Under the pieces are notes generated by a model. That model did no database searches, was not told where the DNA came from, and worked only from the letters and a program-made list of their open reading frames with translations. A stretch of 64,000 nucleotides of DNA from Zoroaster sp. YZ-2022 (Eukaryota > Echinodermata > Asteroidea > Forcipulatida > Zoroasteridae): positions 15,883,430 through 15,947,429 of the forward strand of contig CM055828.1 of assembly GCA_029582265.1 (NCBI GenBank), given 5' to 3'. Below, piece by piece: positions 21,470 through 34,095 of the stretch (position 1 is its first letter; each line of letters starts with the position of its first letter). The translations under genes and the position numbers were made by a program.

Positions 21470-24400
21470 AAATTTCAATGTTACATGCCAAAATAAATTG
21501 TTATGGAGAAAATTGAAAAAATAATTTTAGACTCTATTGGAGTGGATCGCAATTAACCTTTTCACTATTTCTTGCCCCAAAATTGTTTACGTTTCAACTT
21601 AAAACCTTGAAAAGTCATGATATCGAGACAGGGGTTCACATCATGTCTGAAAATTTCAACGCGTTACATGCTGCAAACAAAATTGTTATGGAGAAAAATT
21701 GAAAACATTTACTTAGACTCTATTGGAGGATCGCAACGCTTTTTTCACTATTTTCCCCTAAAATTGTTTACGCTTTTTTCAACTTAAACCCGAAAGTCAA
21801 GATATCGAGACAGGGGTTCACATCATGTCTGAAAATTTCAACGCGTTACATGCAAAAAATAAATTGTTATGGAGAAAATTGAAAAACATTTACTTAGACT
21901 CTATTGGAGTGGATCGCAACGCTTTTTTCACTATTTTTGCCCCCAAATTTTTTACGCTTTTTTCAACTTAAAAAACCCCGAAAAGTCATGATATCGAGAC
22001 AGGGGTTCACATGCGTCTGGAAAATTTCAACGCGTTACATGCTAAAAATAAATTATGGAGAAATTGAAAATGTACTTAGACTTATTGGAGTGGATCGCAA
22101 TTGACCCTTTTTTCACTATTTTTGCCCCTAAAATTGTTTACGCTTTTTCAACTTAAAAACCCGAAAAGTCATGATATCGAGACAGGGGTTCACATCATGT
22201 CTGAAAATTTCAACGCGTTACATGCAAAAAATAAATTGTTATGGAGAAAATTGAAAAACATTTACTTACATGTAGACTCTATTGGAGTGGATCGCAACGC
22301 TTTTTTCACTATTTTTGCCCCCAAATTTTTTACGCTTTTTTCAACTTAAAAAAACCCGAAAAGTCATGATATCGAGACAGGGGTTCACATCATGTCTGAA
22401 AATTTCAACGCGTTACATGCAAAAAATAAATTGTTATGGAGAAAATTGAAAAACATTTACTTAGACTCTATTGGAGTGGATCGCAACGCTTTTTTCACTA
22501 TTTTTGCCCCCAAATTTGTTACGCTTTTTTCAACTTAAAAAAACCCGAAAAGTCATGATATCGAGACAGGGGTTCACATCATGTCTGAAAATTTCAACGC
22601 GTTACATGCAAAAAATAAATTGTTATGGAGAAAATTGAAAAACATTTACTTAGACTATTTTATTGTATCGCAATTAACCCTTTTTTCACTATTTTTGCCC
22701 CAAAATTGTTTACGCTTTTTTCAACTTAAAAAAACCCGAAAAGTCATGATATCGAGACAGGGGTTCACATCATGTCTGAAAATTTCAACGCGTTACATGC
22801 AAAAAATAAATTGTTATGGAGAAAATTGAAAAAAATGTACTTAGACTCTATTGGAGTGGATCAATTGGACCCTTTTTTCACTATTTTTGCCCCAAAATTG
22901 TTTACGCTTTTTTCAACTTAAAAAAACCCCGAAAAGTCATGATATCGAGACAGGGGTTCACATCATGTCTGAAAATTTCAACGCGTTACATGCAAAAAAT
23001 AAATTGTTATGGAGAAAATTGAAAAACATTTACTTACATGTAGACTCTATTGGAGTGGATCGCAACGCTTTTTTCACTATTTTTGCCCCCAAATTTTTTA
23101 CGCTTTTTTCAACTTAAAAAACCCCGAAAAGTCATGATATCGAGACAGGGGTTCACATCATGTCTGAAAATTTCAACGCGTTACATGCAAAAAATAAATT
23201 GTTATGGAGAAAATTTTTAAAAATTTACTTAGACTCTATTGGAGTGGATCGAACGCTTTTTCACTATTTTTGCCCCCAAATTTTTACGCTTTTTTCAACT
23301 TAAAAAAACCCGAAAAGTCATGATATCGAGACAGGGGTTCACATCATGTCTGAAAATTTCAACGCGTTACATGCAAAAAATAAATTGTTATGGAGAAAAT
23401 TGAAAAACATTTACTTAGACTCTGTTGGAGAGGATCGCAACGCTTTTTTCACTATTTTTGCCCCCAAATTTTTTACGCTTTTTTCAACTTAAAAAAACCC
23501 GAAAAGTCATGATATCGAGACAGGGGTTCACATCATGTCTGAAAATTTCAACGCGTTACATGCCAAAAATAAATTGTTATGGAGAAAATTGAAAAAAATG
23601 GACTCTATTGGAGGATCACAATTAACCCTTTTTCACTATTTTTGCCCCAAATTGTTTATTTTTTCAACTTAAAACCCGAAAAGTCATGATATCGAGACAG
23701 GGGTTCACATCATGTCTGAAAAATTTCCAACGCGTTACATGCAAAAATAAATTGTTATGGAGAAAATTGAAAATGTACTTAGACTCTATTGGAGTGGATC
23801 GCAATTGACCCTTTTTCACTATTTTGCCCTTAAAATTGTTTACGCTTTTCAACTTAAAACCCCAAAGTCATGATATCGAGACAGGGGTTCACATCATGTC
23901 TGAAAAATTTCAACGCGTTACATGCAAAAAAATGAAATTGTTATGGAGAAAATTGAAAACATTTACTTAGACTCTATTGGTGGATCGCAACGCTTTTTCA
24001 CTATTTTTGCCTCTAAATTTTTACGCTTTTTCAACTTAAAAACCTGAAAAGTCATGATATCGAGACAGGGGTTCAGCATCATGTCTGAAAATTTCAACGC
24101 GTTACGCAAAAAATAAATTGTTATGGAGAAAATTGAAAAACATTTACTTAGACTCTATTGGAGTGATCGCAACGCTTTTTTTTCACTATTTTGCCCCATA
24201 AATTTTACGCTTTTTTCAACTTAAAACCTGAAAAGTCATGATATCGAGACAGGGGTTCACATCATGTCTGAAAATTCCCAACGTTACATGCAAAAAATAA
24301 ATTGTTATGGAGAAAATTGAAAAACATTTACTTAGACTCTATTGGAGAGGATCGCAACGCTTTTTTCACTATTTTTGCCCCCAAATTTTTTACGCTTTTT

Positions 24401-25290
24401 TCAACTTAAAAAACCCCGAAAAGTCATGATATCGAGACAGGGGTTCACATCATGTCTGAAAATTTCAACGCGTTACATGCCAAAATAAAATTGTTATGGA
24501 GAAAATTGAAAACATTTACTAAGACTCTATTGAGTGGATCAACGCTTTTTTCACTATTTTTGCCCCCAAAATTGTTTGCTTTTTTCAACTTAAAAACCCG
24601 AAAAGTCATGATATCGAGACAGGGTTCACATTATGTCTGAAAATTTCAACGCGTTACATGCCAAAATAAATTGTTATGGAGAAAATTGAAAACATGTACT
24701 TAGACTCTATTGGAGGATCGCACTAACCCTTTTTTCACTTATTTTGCCCTAAAATTGTTGCACGCTTTTTCAACTTAAAACCCTGAAAAGTCATGATATC
24801 GAGACAGGGGTTCATCAGTTCGAAAAATTTCAACGCATTACATGCAAAAATAAATTGTTATGGAGAAAATTGAAAACATTTACTTTAGACCTGTTGGAGA
24901 GGATCAAACGCTTTTTTTTCACTATTTTTGCCCCTCAAATTGTTTACGCTTTTTTCAACTTAAAACAAACCGAAAAGTCATGATATCGAGATAGGTTCAT
25001 CGTCTGAAAATTTCAACGCGTTACATGCCAAAAATAAATTGTTATGGAGAAATTGAAAAAATGTACTTAGACTCTATTGGAGTGGATCGCAATTGACCCT
25101 TTTTTCACTATTTTGCCCCAAAATTGTTTACGCTTTTTCAACTTAAAACCCGAGACAAGTCATGTAGATATCGAGACAGGGGTTCACATCATGTCTGAAA
25201 ATTTACAACGTTACATGCAAAAATAAATTGTTATGTGGAGAAAATTGAAAACAAAATGTACTTAGACTCTATTGAGTGGACTGCACTAAC
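21470..25290 (+). repeat. Satellite array, unit about 190 bp, about 20 copies
   Basis: Every unit contains ATTGGAGTGGATCGCAA, TTTTTTCACTATTTTTGCCC, TTTACGCTTTTTTCAACTTA, AGTCATGATATCGAGACAGG, GGTTCACATCATGTCTGAAA, TTTCAACGCGTTACATGCAA and ATAAATTGTTATGGAGAAAA. Neighbouring central units (22100-23500) are nearly identical while the flanking ones have many indels, the usual pattern for satellites homogenised in the middle. Repeated short ORFs come from the unit itself. A CATGAT...ATCATG inverted pair encloses the best-conserved part. Confidence 0.93.
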
Positions 25291-26600
25291 TCCATATCAT
25301 TCCCAAGTATATGTATTTAATTCTATTATTTTACAGTACATGTATGCGGTACAAAACCTATATGCTTATGGAGCCATACTCGGCTTCGCATTAAAGGGGC
25401 ACTAGTCCTGAAACCAGTGAACTGTATTCCTGTGCTTTTAGCAATGGTGTGCACTACGTAGCAATAATAGCATAGTTTGTGACTTTGTAAACCACCTCGT
25501 ATGAAAGTGAAGAATGGGCACCAGCCATTATGCAAATGTTAGCGCAAAATGCTAATTAGGATGACAAAGCAGATGCATTAAATTGTGTACAAAGGTTTAG
25601 CAGTATGTACATGAAGGTAACTGTATTCAAACAAATTGAAATTTTAAAATCGTTTGGCAACACTGTATGAGGAAAGTTAAGCGAACATCGAAGCACACCA
25701 TGTTAGGGGACATGAACTGTTCCACTAAATCCAATTTAAACTAACAAGTAACAACCAACATTGTATATGCTCCGGGTTTCTTGCTGGGTTTACATGACGG
25801 TTGAATTACTTATATATAAATACTTGTTATATTTAGACATACACAATTTGTTGTTTGTTACCATAAATGTGTGGATTTACAAAATTTTAACAATTTTAAC
25901 CACGACTATTAAAGACTATTGTTCACTGTTGCCACATCAAGAACAGAAGACTCCTTTGAACAATTTAATGAAGGTTGTATTTGTTACCTGTGTTAAGTTT
26001 GTACCCACATAAGTTTGTAACTTGGCCTCAGTGGCCTTTGGTGAAGGTCGAAGCCTGATCCAGGTTGAGTATTTTGCATGTTTATAATTAAACAAATACT
26101 AATATTGTACTGGAGCTTTAAATTTGTTATTAAATCATTAAGAGAAAACAATAACCCGGCCCATTTTATTTATATCTTTCTGCTAATGAAACCAAGGATT
26201 CTCAAAGGTGCCCTGAGATATGTGGCTTGCAAGCTCGAAGAAACCCACGAGAAGATAATGATCCTGTGTTCCTTTTATAATGCACATATAATCAACGGAT
26301 TACCATCCATGTGCAAAATTGTTCTTTCATGTCCGAATGGTGGAATAATTGTAAGCAGACACATTTCGTGAGGACCTTTCTGCGCATTAAGTCTGTTGAT
26401 AAGTATGTCCATGCAGTGTCACTATCCTTAGCCTTGCAGCATACGAGATTAAGGCATACGTGTACTACATTATTCTGTGCCAAGAAAACATGTCCCAAAA
26501 ATTTAGATCATAAGTAGGACTTTTTGACATGTAGTACTACCTTTTAATAGTGTACTTGGTACATTTTTAGATCAGTCCTCAAATACTGGATGTTGTACTT
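25291..26600. other. Non-repetitive stretch downstream of the SET-type gene
   Basis: AT-rich with no shared repeats. It lies 3' of the minus-strand gene ending at 26617 and could include its 3' untranslated region. A candidate poly(A) signal could not be assigned with confidence. Confidence 0.35.
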
Positions 26601-26616
26601 TATTTATATAAAACTG

Positions 26617-29600
26617 TCAAATCGTTTCTTTAACAAGGCGCTGCCGTTTCACCCGCTCATTCATGACTTTATTGCGGACTGCCTCCTGTGTACTTCAGTT
26701 GGTGCAGTTTCAGAAATGCCTCTACTTCCAGTTTCCTGCAAAATAAGTGGATATAACAGAATTAGCAGGAATTTCATTGCGATTCACTTTATCGATCATA
26801 TTGATGATAGCTTGGCAATTGATATTACTTTCATACAATAATTCATATCAAGAGTAATCCAATTATGCCAAATTTGATCCCATTGTTTATCAAAAATAGA
26901 GCAAAAATGGAGTGTAAAACACTACATTGTACTTGCAAACACTACATTGATTTAAAGCCCTTATGTAGGATTTATTATGTTTCAACCAATTGACCACAAA
27001 AAAAATTGCTCAAATGAAAAAGTGATGTCATGATTTTGTCCAAAAGAAACTAAAGATGGTTTTACATAAATGCATGTACCCACAATTTTTTTTGACAAGA
27101 GTTCCCTCATGTGCACAAAACTAAGGACCGACTACTGTGGCATTATGGCTTCATTTACTGTGCAATCAGATTTAAAAGTTGGCTCAAAATTGTTTTGTCT
27201 CCACAAGATGACTCAGTGTGTCTCCCAAAGGTACCTTAAAATATAAACTTGAGAGTATGGAGGATAGTGTGCAAAGTGTATACTGAGCAGCATTGCAAGG
27301 GAACCAGCAGAATAACGATAGTGGCATCATGTTTATTTTCAAAATAGACAAGGTACTGAGCTGACTTCAGGTTGGTTTTTATTATACACACGTGGAGATA
27401 ACGCCGTTGGTGAAAGTTTTCCAATCCTGTTATCAATCTGTAAACAATACCAAAGGTACTAACCTGGGATGGAACTTGAGGAATTTCCTTTAATGTCACA
27501 GAAATGCCTGGCAACCAAAGCTGCATTTACTTTATTCCATCTCGTGTAGTTGCGGCCTGCAATAAAATCACATTACAGATGACAAAAGGTTGAGGAAAGT
27601 ACTAAACAGTTTGACTGTTACCGCTTTAAAAACATGCACAAAACGTGAACATTCTAACATCTGTAGGTTAGCAGTTTCCTTGAGGAAATTGTTGTTTTCT
27701 ACCAAATATGCACTGTGGTGTCGTCAAAAAGTATGATATTACCAGAGAAAAACAAGTTTGTGTGGGTGTTGGCTTTTTCCATATCGTCAAAACACTGCAT
27801 CATGAAAAACATGCATGGTAAATGGCTTTTTTATTACACACGTGTGTGGCCACCGTGTAAGTGCGTTATATTTGAATGTGCAGTATGTTTGAATGTGACT
27901 TGATTTCAGGCCATGTCTAGGCAGATTTGCAATTGTGTTGTGTACAAGGCATGTGCATGCTCGCTGAAACGATTTTGTATTGTAATCTTTGGCAATAAAA
28001 ACCAACATAATACAGGATGTATAAAGAATGTATACAAGATTTAGAGGACAAAAGAGCTATAATATTAATCATGGTGATGGTCTTCAAATGTACTCTTTAT
28101 TTTACTCACCCTGTTTTTGGCAAAATGGTTCCAAGATGATGTTACGGCTTAAAGTTGGTGTGTCCGTACATTCGAAAGCTCATGAAAACAATAAAAAATA
28201 AAACATAAATGAGTTGATGGGACATTTGTAGCTCTGTTTAAATAAGTCAAAAGTTGTTGTTTAAGTAAGTCAATACTTGTAGAAAAGTAGTTTCACAATT
28301 TCAATAAAACAACATTACATGTATGTGTCAGGCAATTCGCTGGCTGTGTGCGACGTCAATTTACGCTCAGGTCGCATTCTCTGCTTTGACAACGGTTATG
28401 TCCATTCATTTTACACAAAAACCATTTTCCATTCAATTTTTTTCTGTTACAACCATCACAGAATAAGACCGAGTAGTATATCGGTATGGGAGTACCATAG
28501 GTAAAACAAACCGAAGAAGCCCTTGATTTTGAGTACGTTCTTCTAAAAATAAAATACAATGCACCGTACTTAAACACCAGTGATGAAAAATGCGAGCGTG
28601 AATTAGTAACCAAAGTAACTGCCCGGTGACTCTGATAACACGTCATAACTGTCAGTAACAGAGTCAGAGCAGTGGCTGTTCCTCCCCTGCCACATGCAAA
28701 AGGTAAGAAAATAGAGCCTTTGGTTTGGTTTAAAGGGATCGTGCAAGTTTGGTATTTTGAACCGTACGTTTGTTTCAATTCTATAAAGTTGTAGATGCAT
28801 ACCATAAAACCAACTTGTGAAAATTTAATGTCAAAAAGTGGTAGCGTTTTTGGAGATATCGGCGAAAATCTGGAGCGATTATTACCACGCAGACGAAGAA
28901 TCCGTAAAAGGTATTGACAATTCAAAGTGATCCAGCTTTTCGGGAGAAAATGCATTATGCATTACGGGTCATATTGTACATTTTGCCCAGTCATGGATAT
29001 GGAACGGCAACAACGCCGAATTATGAATCAACTTTCCAGGCAGTTACTTGAGGGCGGTATTTCAGTCAACCGTCAGAAATCTGAGAAACGTTACAGCAGT
29101 CACGTTTCTCAGATTAAATTTTTATTTGATGAAAAATGATCTCTTTCTCTTCAACCACATTACTTCAGAAGGAAATCTTTCTCAAAATGTTTTAATACTA
29201 TCAACAGCTGCAGTGCATATTACCAAGTAAGTTTTAATGGTCATTAATTTTTGGAGTAATTACCAAACGTATACGATCCCGTTAATAAACAATTTGCCAA
29301 AGTGACTCACCAGCTGGTTTTTCCCTTGAATGAGAAGAAATACCGAAAAACACTTGATTGGTCATCATCCTCTTCCAAAGCTTCGGCCACATTACAGGGT
29401 AGCAATGTTCCTGGATACTGCAAGAGGAAATCTCCCATGTGAAATTCCTCTGTAGTCACTACTCCTCTTCCTGGAATTGAACAGCACAATGCACATGTAT
29501 ATTAACAGCATAAGTAAATTGCGCCACACAGGAGACATGTTGCACACACACTTAGGAAGTGATCACAGGGGTGGGAGGGGAATGATATGGTGATGGCCAC

Positions 29601-29745
29601 CGAGGTACCCCCTGTGCATTCTCCCCAAAAATAATAGGGCCCCCTAATGCAGACTGCATGCACGTACATGTATAAAACCCCACCTGGTTTGTCTTCACGT
29701 TTCTTGATATACATCTCCGCTTCTTTCTTTGTCGAATCATTGTAC
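26617..29745 (-). CDS. KMT5A-like SET-domain lysine methyltransferase gene, partial, possibly decayed
   Basis: Transcribed right to left. One exon (29684-29745) encodes 'YNDSTKKEAEMYIKKRED'. The next (29311-29470) has a good acceptor and GTGAGT donor and encodes the start of a SET domain: 'GRGVVTTEEFHMGDFLLQYPG', then 'VFRYFFSFKGKTSW'. GRGV and GDF..(E/Q)Y.G are the classic N-terminal SET motifs that help bind S-adenosylmethionine. Exon 27464-27556 encodes 'RWNKVNAALVARHF', and the last exon (26617-about 26735) encodes 'VEAFLKLH' and 'VRNKVMNERVKRQR' before TGA. These match the 'RxW...AV..HF' plus basic tail found C-terminal to SET in invertebrate KMT5A-like proteins. Phases agree between the first two exons (1/1). 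The last exon needs a 1-bp correction near 26670, and its phase does not fit the preceding donor. The C-terminal half of SET (NHS and Y motifs) was not found. It may lie in unseen exons, or the gene may be broken. The protein would act in the nucleus on histone or other lysines. Confidence 0.55.
28690..29120. repeat. Probable intronic MITE or repeat with a 12-bp hairpin
   Basis: TCTGAGAAACGT (29080-29091) and ACGTTTCTCAGA (29102-29113) form a perfect 12-bp stem with a 10-base loop. The preceding AT-rich block (28735-28900) has a long accidental minus-strand reading frame (28356-28955) without family features. It sits inside an intron of the SET-type gene. Confidence 0.4.
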
Positions 29746-29884
29746 CTAGACACAGTCCAAAAAGTCAGTTTAGCCACCAAAAAACATTTGTCTGATGTGC
29801 AATTTTACATAATGTACAGAGTACCGTCGGCTTGCACATATCTTTAAATTGTGACATCCTGACGTGTTTTCTGCCGATATTCGT

Positions 29885-30060
29885 CATGATCATGATGAAA
29901 AGGATACGAGTTGTCCCAGGCGATGTCGGTCATTTCGCCCAAAAACCACTTCGCCTTGAGCCACTTTGCCCTCAACCGCTTTTTGGGTCATCTCGTACCC
30001 GAGCTAACTCGTACCCTAGTCAACTCGTACTCTGGTCAACTCGTACCTACATGTAGTGCA
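29885..30060. repeat. Irregular 'TTCGCCC' and 'AACTCGTAC' repeats, left block
   Basis: Short recurring boxes: CATTTCGCCC, CCACTTCGCC, CACTTTGCCCTCAACC, then AACTCGTACC three times. The same boxes reappear at 30430-30540 (partly inverted, GTACGAGTT) and 31075-31150 (CATTTCGCCCTCAACC). The block 29885-31150 may be one degenerate element with nested repeats. Confidence 0.5.
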
Positions 30061-30104
30061 CACCCAGATTTGTGAGATTTTAATGCACAGAAATGACATT
30101 AAAA

Positions 30105-30260
30105 AACAGCATGTGACGCGCGGAACACACGATGCGGCCGCCGTGTGCAATGTACCGCGCGACACAGTCTGTGCCACCGGGCGTGCACGAGCGAGCGTGC
30201 ACAAGCACGTTGCCTGGGAATCGCGCGCACAGACCCGGTGGTGGCAACGTGGAAAATCAC
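30105..30260. other. CpG-rich patch
   Basis: About 150 bp with many CG dinucleotides (GCGCGG, GGCCGCCG, CCGCGCGAC, GAGCGAGCG) in an AT-rich neighbourhood. It could be promoter-like, for example for the minus-strand SET-type gene, or simply a young insertion with unmethylated CpG. There is no direct evidence for either. Confidence 0.3.
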
Positions 30261-30610
30261 ATTTTCTGTTTCTTTTGTAGGCTACTGCACTTGTATGTGG
30301 ATATATTTTTAATCAATTTAACGCCCAGCGGTAGCTCAGCAATTCCTTTTTTTCAACTTTGCATGGAATATCTTTTCGTTTTTCAATATGGTGCGTCTTC
30401 ACGCGGGAGGTACCCTCGTGCACGAGCACGAGGTACGGTACCTGAGTATGAGTTGACTCGTTACAACTTGACTATGGTGTAAATTTTGGGGTACGAGTTA
30501 ACTTGGGTATAGACCCGGTACCCACTAACTGGGGCCCTAGAACTCCTAAATAGCCTTCCATGTGTCCAAGATCAACATTGAGGTATTTTGTTAAGTATTG
30601 TTGTGGTTTG

Positions 30611-30943
30611 GGCGACTTTTTGAACTACATTTACATGTAATACATTTTGCCTTGAGAATATTATTAGTTGGCGTGGGGCCCTAGTAGTAGTACTGTCTGT
30701 AGTACTCAGTATTAATAGTACTACATGTATTTATTAGTAACGTTAGTATAGTATTACTATTAGTATTACTTAGTTAGTAGTACTACTACTAACTAAGTAA
30801 TAGTAATACTATACTAACGTTACTAATAAATACATGTAGTACTATTAATACTGAGTACTACAGACAGTACTACTAGGGCCCCACGCCAACTAATAATATT
30901 CTCAAGGCAAAATGTATTACATGTAAATGTAGTTCAAAAAGTA
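30611..30943. repeat. Near-perfect 330-bp palindrome
   Basis: The left arm starts CTTTTTGAACTACATTTACA and the right arm ends TGTAAATGTAGTTCAAAAAG. The arms match over about 165 bp apart from two small insertions in the left arm (an extra TAG near 30688 and an extra ATTAGT near 30758). The centre is near 30780 at TAGTAGTACTACTA. Confidence 0.93.
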
Positions 30944-31150
30944 GTAGTACTTTTTAGTAGTACGACAACTGACAAGTTAAATCCAAAATTCGAAAAAGAG
31001 GAGTTATATTTGTACTTCTACTAAGTACTAGGCCTACGTACTAGTACTAGCTAACGTTAGGGGAGGGCCCCAGTTAGTGGAACTAGGTCTAACTTGGGTA
31101 CGACTCTACGAGTTGAGTTGACCCATTTCGCCCTCAACCACATCGTCCAA

Positions 31151-31840
31151 ATTCCACTGAAATTGTTTTCAAAGGTTCAACAGCATGTAGAATTCTGGTT
31201 TTAGTACCACTACCTACTATTAGTACTAGTACTAGTAAAGTAGTAGTAGGCCTACTAGTACTTAGTAGTAACTTAAGTAAACGAAATTGAAGTTTTTCAA
31301 CAAAGTGGTTTGGCAGAGGAACGTTAACGTTAACGTTAGTCGTTAGGCCTACTCGAGTTCCATCGTTCCTCCACACACATTTGGCTAACAGTTAGGCCTA
31401 CAATTAAGGAAGTGAAATAAAATACAATCTTACCTTTTAAGAAGCACTCCTTGTTTTCTTTGTTAAATTGGAGGAGATTTATTCTTCACTTTAAAGAGTT
31501 TGACAAGCCGAACAAAAAAGTCACCGCTCATCCATGTCATCGGCCGGTTAAGACGAGTCGACCCATACATAGTACATACACATATACACACCACGCACGC
31601 GCTATACGTCGGATCGTGTATGTACAATACAGTATGCAACTCGCTTTATGCGCTGTGCTTATGGGGCTGATGACGTCACACTTTTTGGACCAAATTGGGA
31701 TCAAATAGGGGTGTATATTTTGAATAAAGCCACAACTGCTGTTGAAAACTGTGAACATTACTGCCATGTACTCAAAATAAGACACCTTTGGTAATATAAT
31801 GAAAATATAGCGCATGGTTAATTAGTAATTAAGGAAAAAC
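31151..31840. other. Stretch with short repeats and a possible 5' exon, no firm gene
   Basis: Contains (TAG/TAC)-rich low complexity at 31195-31265 and a GTTAACGTTAACGTTA block at 31323. On the minus strand, TGCTTCTTAAAAG is followed by GTAAG at 31432-31437, a possible donor of an untranslated or undetected first exon, but no open frame with ATG supports it. Confidence 0.3.
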
Positions 31841-31844
31841 ATGA

Positions 31845-32127
31845 AGTCTCCCTAATATACCGCTTGTAACTGTGGTAGATATACACACCCAAAACGCCCC
31901 TTCCATTTTCTCCAAATTGAGCTCCTCCCAAGCATAATGGAACCGGCCTTAGCTTTAGCATGGTGCCCGGCATGCACCGATGTATTTGGATTAGCTGGGC
32001 AAAAGTGCGGAAGTACAAACAAATATAGGCTGAAACGTTAAGGAGACACGAAATTGTCTCCCTAATGTCAGTGTCTCCCTAATGTCCTTCTGTAACTGCG
32101 AAATGTCTCCGAAAGGTCCCATTAGCG

Positions 32128-32207
<80 letters not shown>

Positions 32208-32300
32208 CATATATATATATACATATATACCACTAGATTTCACCTTTGGGAGACACCAGAAAAAATTGCACCTTAGGGAGACATTTCACTTTTTGCCAGA
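31845..32300. repeat. 'GTCTCC' element with internal (TA)n, copy A
   Basis: Ordered boxes: a CTCCCTAATATACC start, CACACCCAAAACGCCCC, TTAAGGAGACACGAAATTGT, CTCCCTAATGTCAGTGTCTC, GAAATGTCTCCGAAAGGT, CCATTAGCGCTAA, then (TA)n with CATA interruptions (32130-32228). An inverted GGAGACA..TTAGGGAGACATTTC block follows. The same order is seen at 38950-39345. Confidence 0.75.
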
Positions 32301-32895
32301 TATCATGAAAAACAAATATTACAGTTGTTACTTTCACCATCCAAAATATTGACGAAAAGGACCTTTATTAATGTGTGTAACACTTACTGGAATAGGGGAA
32401 GCCTGTTTGGATATATTGCTTTTCACAGTTATTTTTGTCTCCTTTAGGTAATTTTACTTCAAGTGGTACCGTTGGAGACACGTGTAAGAAGTACCTTTGG
32501 GAGACGCATCCCCCTGGAAGGCATAGCTGTCTACTGCATGCATCACTTATAAGCAATCCAATATATACATTCGAAATTCAGCCGACATATACTTTGAGGG
32601 AACTAATTAAAACAATCACACAAAACAATTACACCTAAGTTGACGTAGCTATGTCGTAATGTAATCAAAAAAAGTTTACATTAATTATCGATATTAAGTT
32701 TCTGTAATGAACAAATTTTCAAAGTACATAATAAGGGCCAAACGGTACATTTATTTCACACAATGTAATGTGATTGCTGTTGTGGACCATTTAACTCAGA
32801 CAAAACCTTGATCAGGAAATATTGGTAATCACTTGTACCCATTTCCGTAAGCTAATGGTAGATTATGTAAGCTGTATTAAAACATTTGAAATAAT
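32301..32895. other. Intergenic stretch with one inverted 'GGAGACAC' block
   Basis: GGAGACACGTGTAAGAAGTA and TTTGGGAGACGCATCC near 32473-32507 are related to the flanking 'GTCTCC' family in reverse orientation. Otherwise nothing recognised. Confidence 0.4.
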
Positions 32896-32899
32896 AATT

Positions 32900-33535
32900 A
32901 ATAGTGTCGCCTTAGTGTACATAATCTTACACCACAATGTATCCAATGGTACCCTTATTTAGGAAGAAATGTATAATATATAGTGTTTCCTTAGTGTACA
33001 GCTCTTACTCCAAAATGTCTCCCAATGGTACCCTTATTTAGGAAATATATACATATATATAATATATATAGTGTCTCCTTAGTGTACATCTCTTACTAAA
33101 ATGTCTCCCAATGGTACCCTTATTTAGGAAAACATATAATATATAGTGTCTCCTTAGTGTACATCTCTTACTCAAAATGTCACCCAATGGTACCCTTATT
33201 TAGGAAAATATATAATATATAGTGTCTCCTTAGTGTACATCTCTTACTCCAAATTGTCTCCCAATGGTAAATTTTATTTAGGAAAAAATATATAATATAT
33301 AGTGTCTCCTTAGTGTACATCTCTTACTCCAAATTGTCTCCCAATGGTACCCTTATTTAGGAAAACATATATAATATATAGTGTCTCCTTAGTGTACATC
33401 TCTTACTCCAAAATGTCTCCCAATGGTACCCTTATTTAGGAAAACATATATAGTGTCTCCTTGGTGTACATCTCTTACTCCAAACTGTCTTCCAATAGTA
33501 CCCTTATTTAGGAAAAAATATATAATAATACAGTC
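32900..33535. repeat. Tandem array, unit about 77 bp, eight to nine copies
   Basis: The unit is ATATAGTGTCTCCTTAGTGT, ACATCTCTTACTCCAAAATG, TCTCCCAATGGTACCCTTAT, TTAGGAAAA and a short TATA run. The GTCTCC..AATGTCTCCC..GGTACC core is the same module found once at 32065-32125 and once at 39175-39235, so the array is an amplification of part of that element. Confidence 0.92.
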
Positions 33536-34090
33536 GAACACCTTTAACCCAATAGCACTTGTACTATTAAAACCTTTATAACAAGATCCGACACGATCGA
33601 TGAAGTCCAAAACCTTGAAATTGCAGTTTGCCCAAAATGTGAAATATTTTTTTACACGACCATTTCATACCAATTCACAGCAAGTTGTCTGCTATATACC
33701 CTTGGTCGATTTCTTCGTGGCAGTTTAAGAGAAATTAATTTGACGGCGAAACCCACTTTTTATTTACGGCAGAACTTTTGGCCATCCATTTTCACCACGG
33801 AAACTCCACATGCATTGTACACGTGCGTACCGGTACATAATTATGCGTGTATTGGGCTTTCTCCATGCGGTGTGCGAGCTTGGCCGGCACGGGCATGCAT
33901 CGGCACATCACCACCGGTATGTGCGTTCGGCGGTCAAGTTGCCGCTGTACAGTGTGATTCTAGCGATGTGCTGTTTGAAAAGTTTCATTTTGCACAAGTA
34001 TAATCTTAATGGAAAAAGTATGTGCAACAAATATGCGTAGAAAACTTCTTTTTCAAAGTGTATTTTCGAGACGTTTACCGACATAAAGTA
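33536..34090. other. Intergenic stretch, partly CpG-rich
   Basis: CpG density rises at about 33820-33950 (GTGCGTACCGG, GCTTGGCCGGCACGGGC). No coding or RNA gene signal. Confidence 0.35.
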
Positions 34091-34095
34091 AATTT

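Noticed and set aside
21904..24640. Repeated 60-90 codon ORFs containing 'NFNALHAKNKLLWRKLKN'
   Set aside because: They recur once per satellite unit, are broken by unit indels and have no start context or selection pattern.
21650..25200. GGGGTTCACATC in each satellite unit as a polymerase III B box
   Set aside because: Only a partial match to the GGTTCGANNCC consensus and no A box at a suitable distance upstream.
28356..28955. 199-codon minus-strand ORF
   Set aside because: Lies in a repeat-like intronic block of the SET-type gene, no family features, and a competing frame reads equally open in part.
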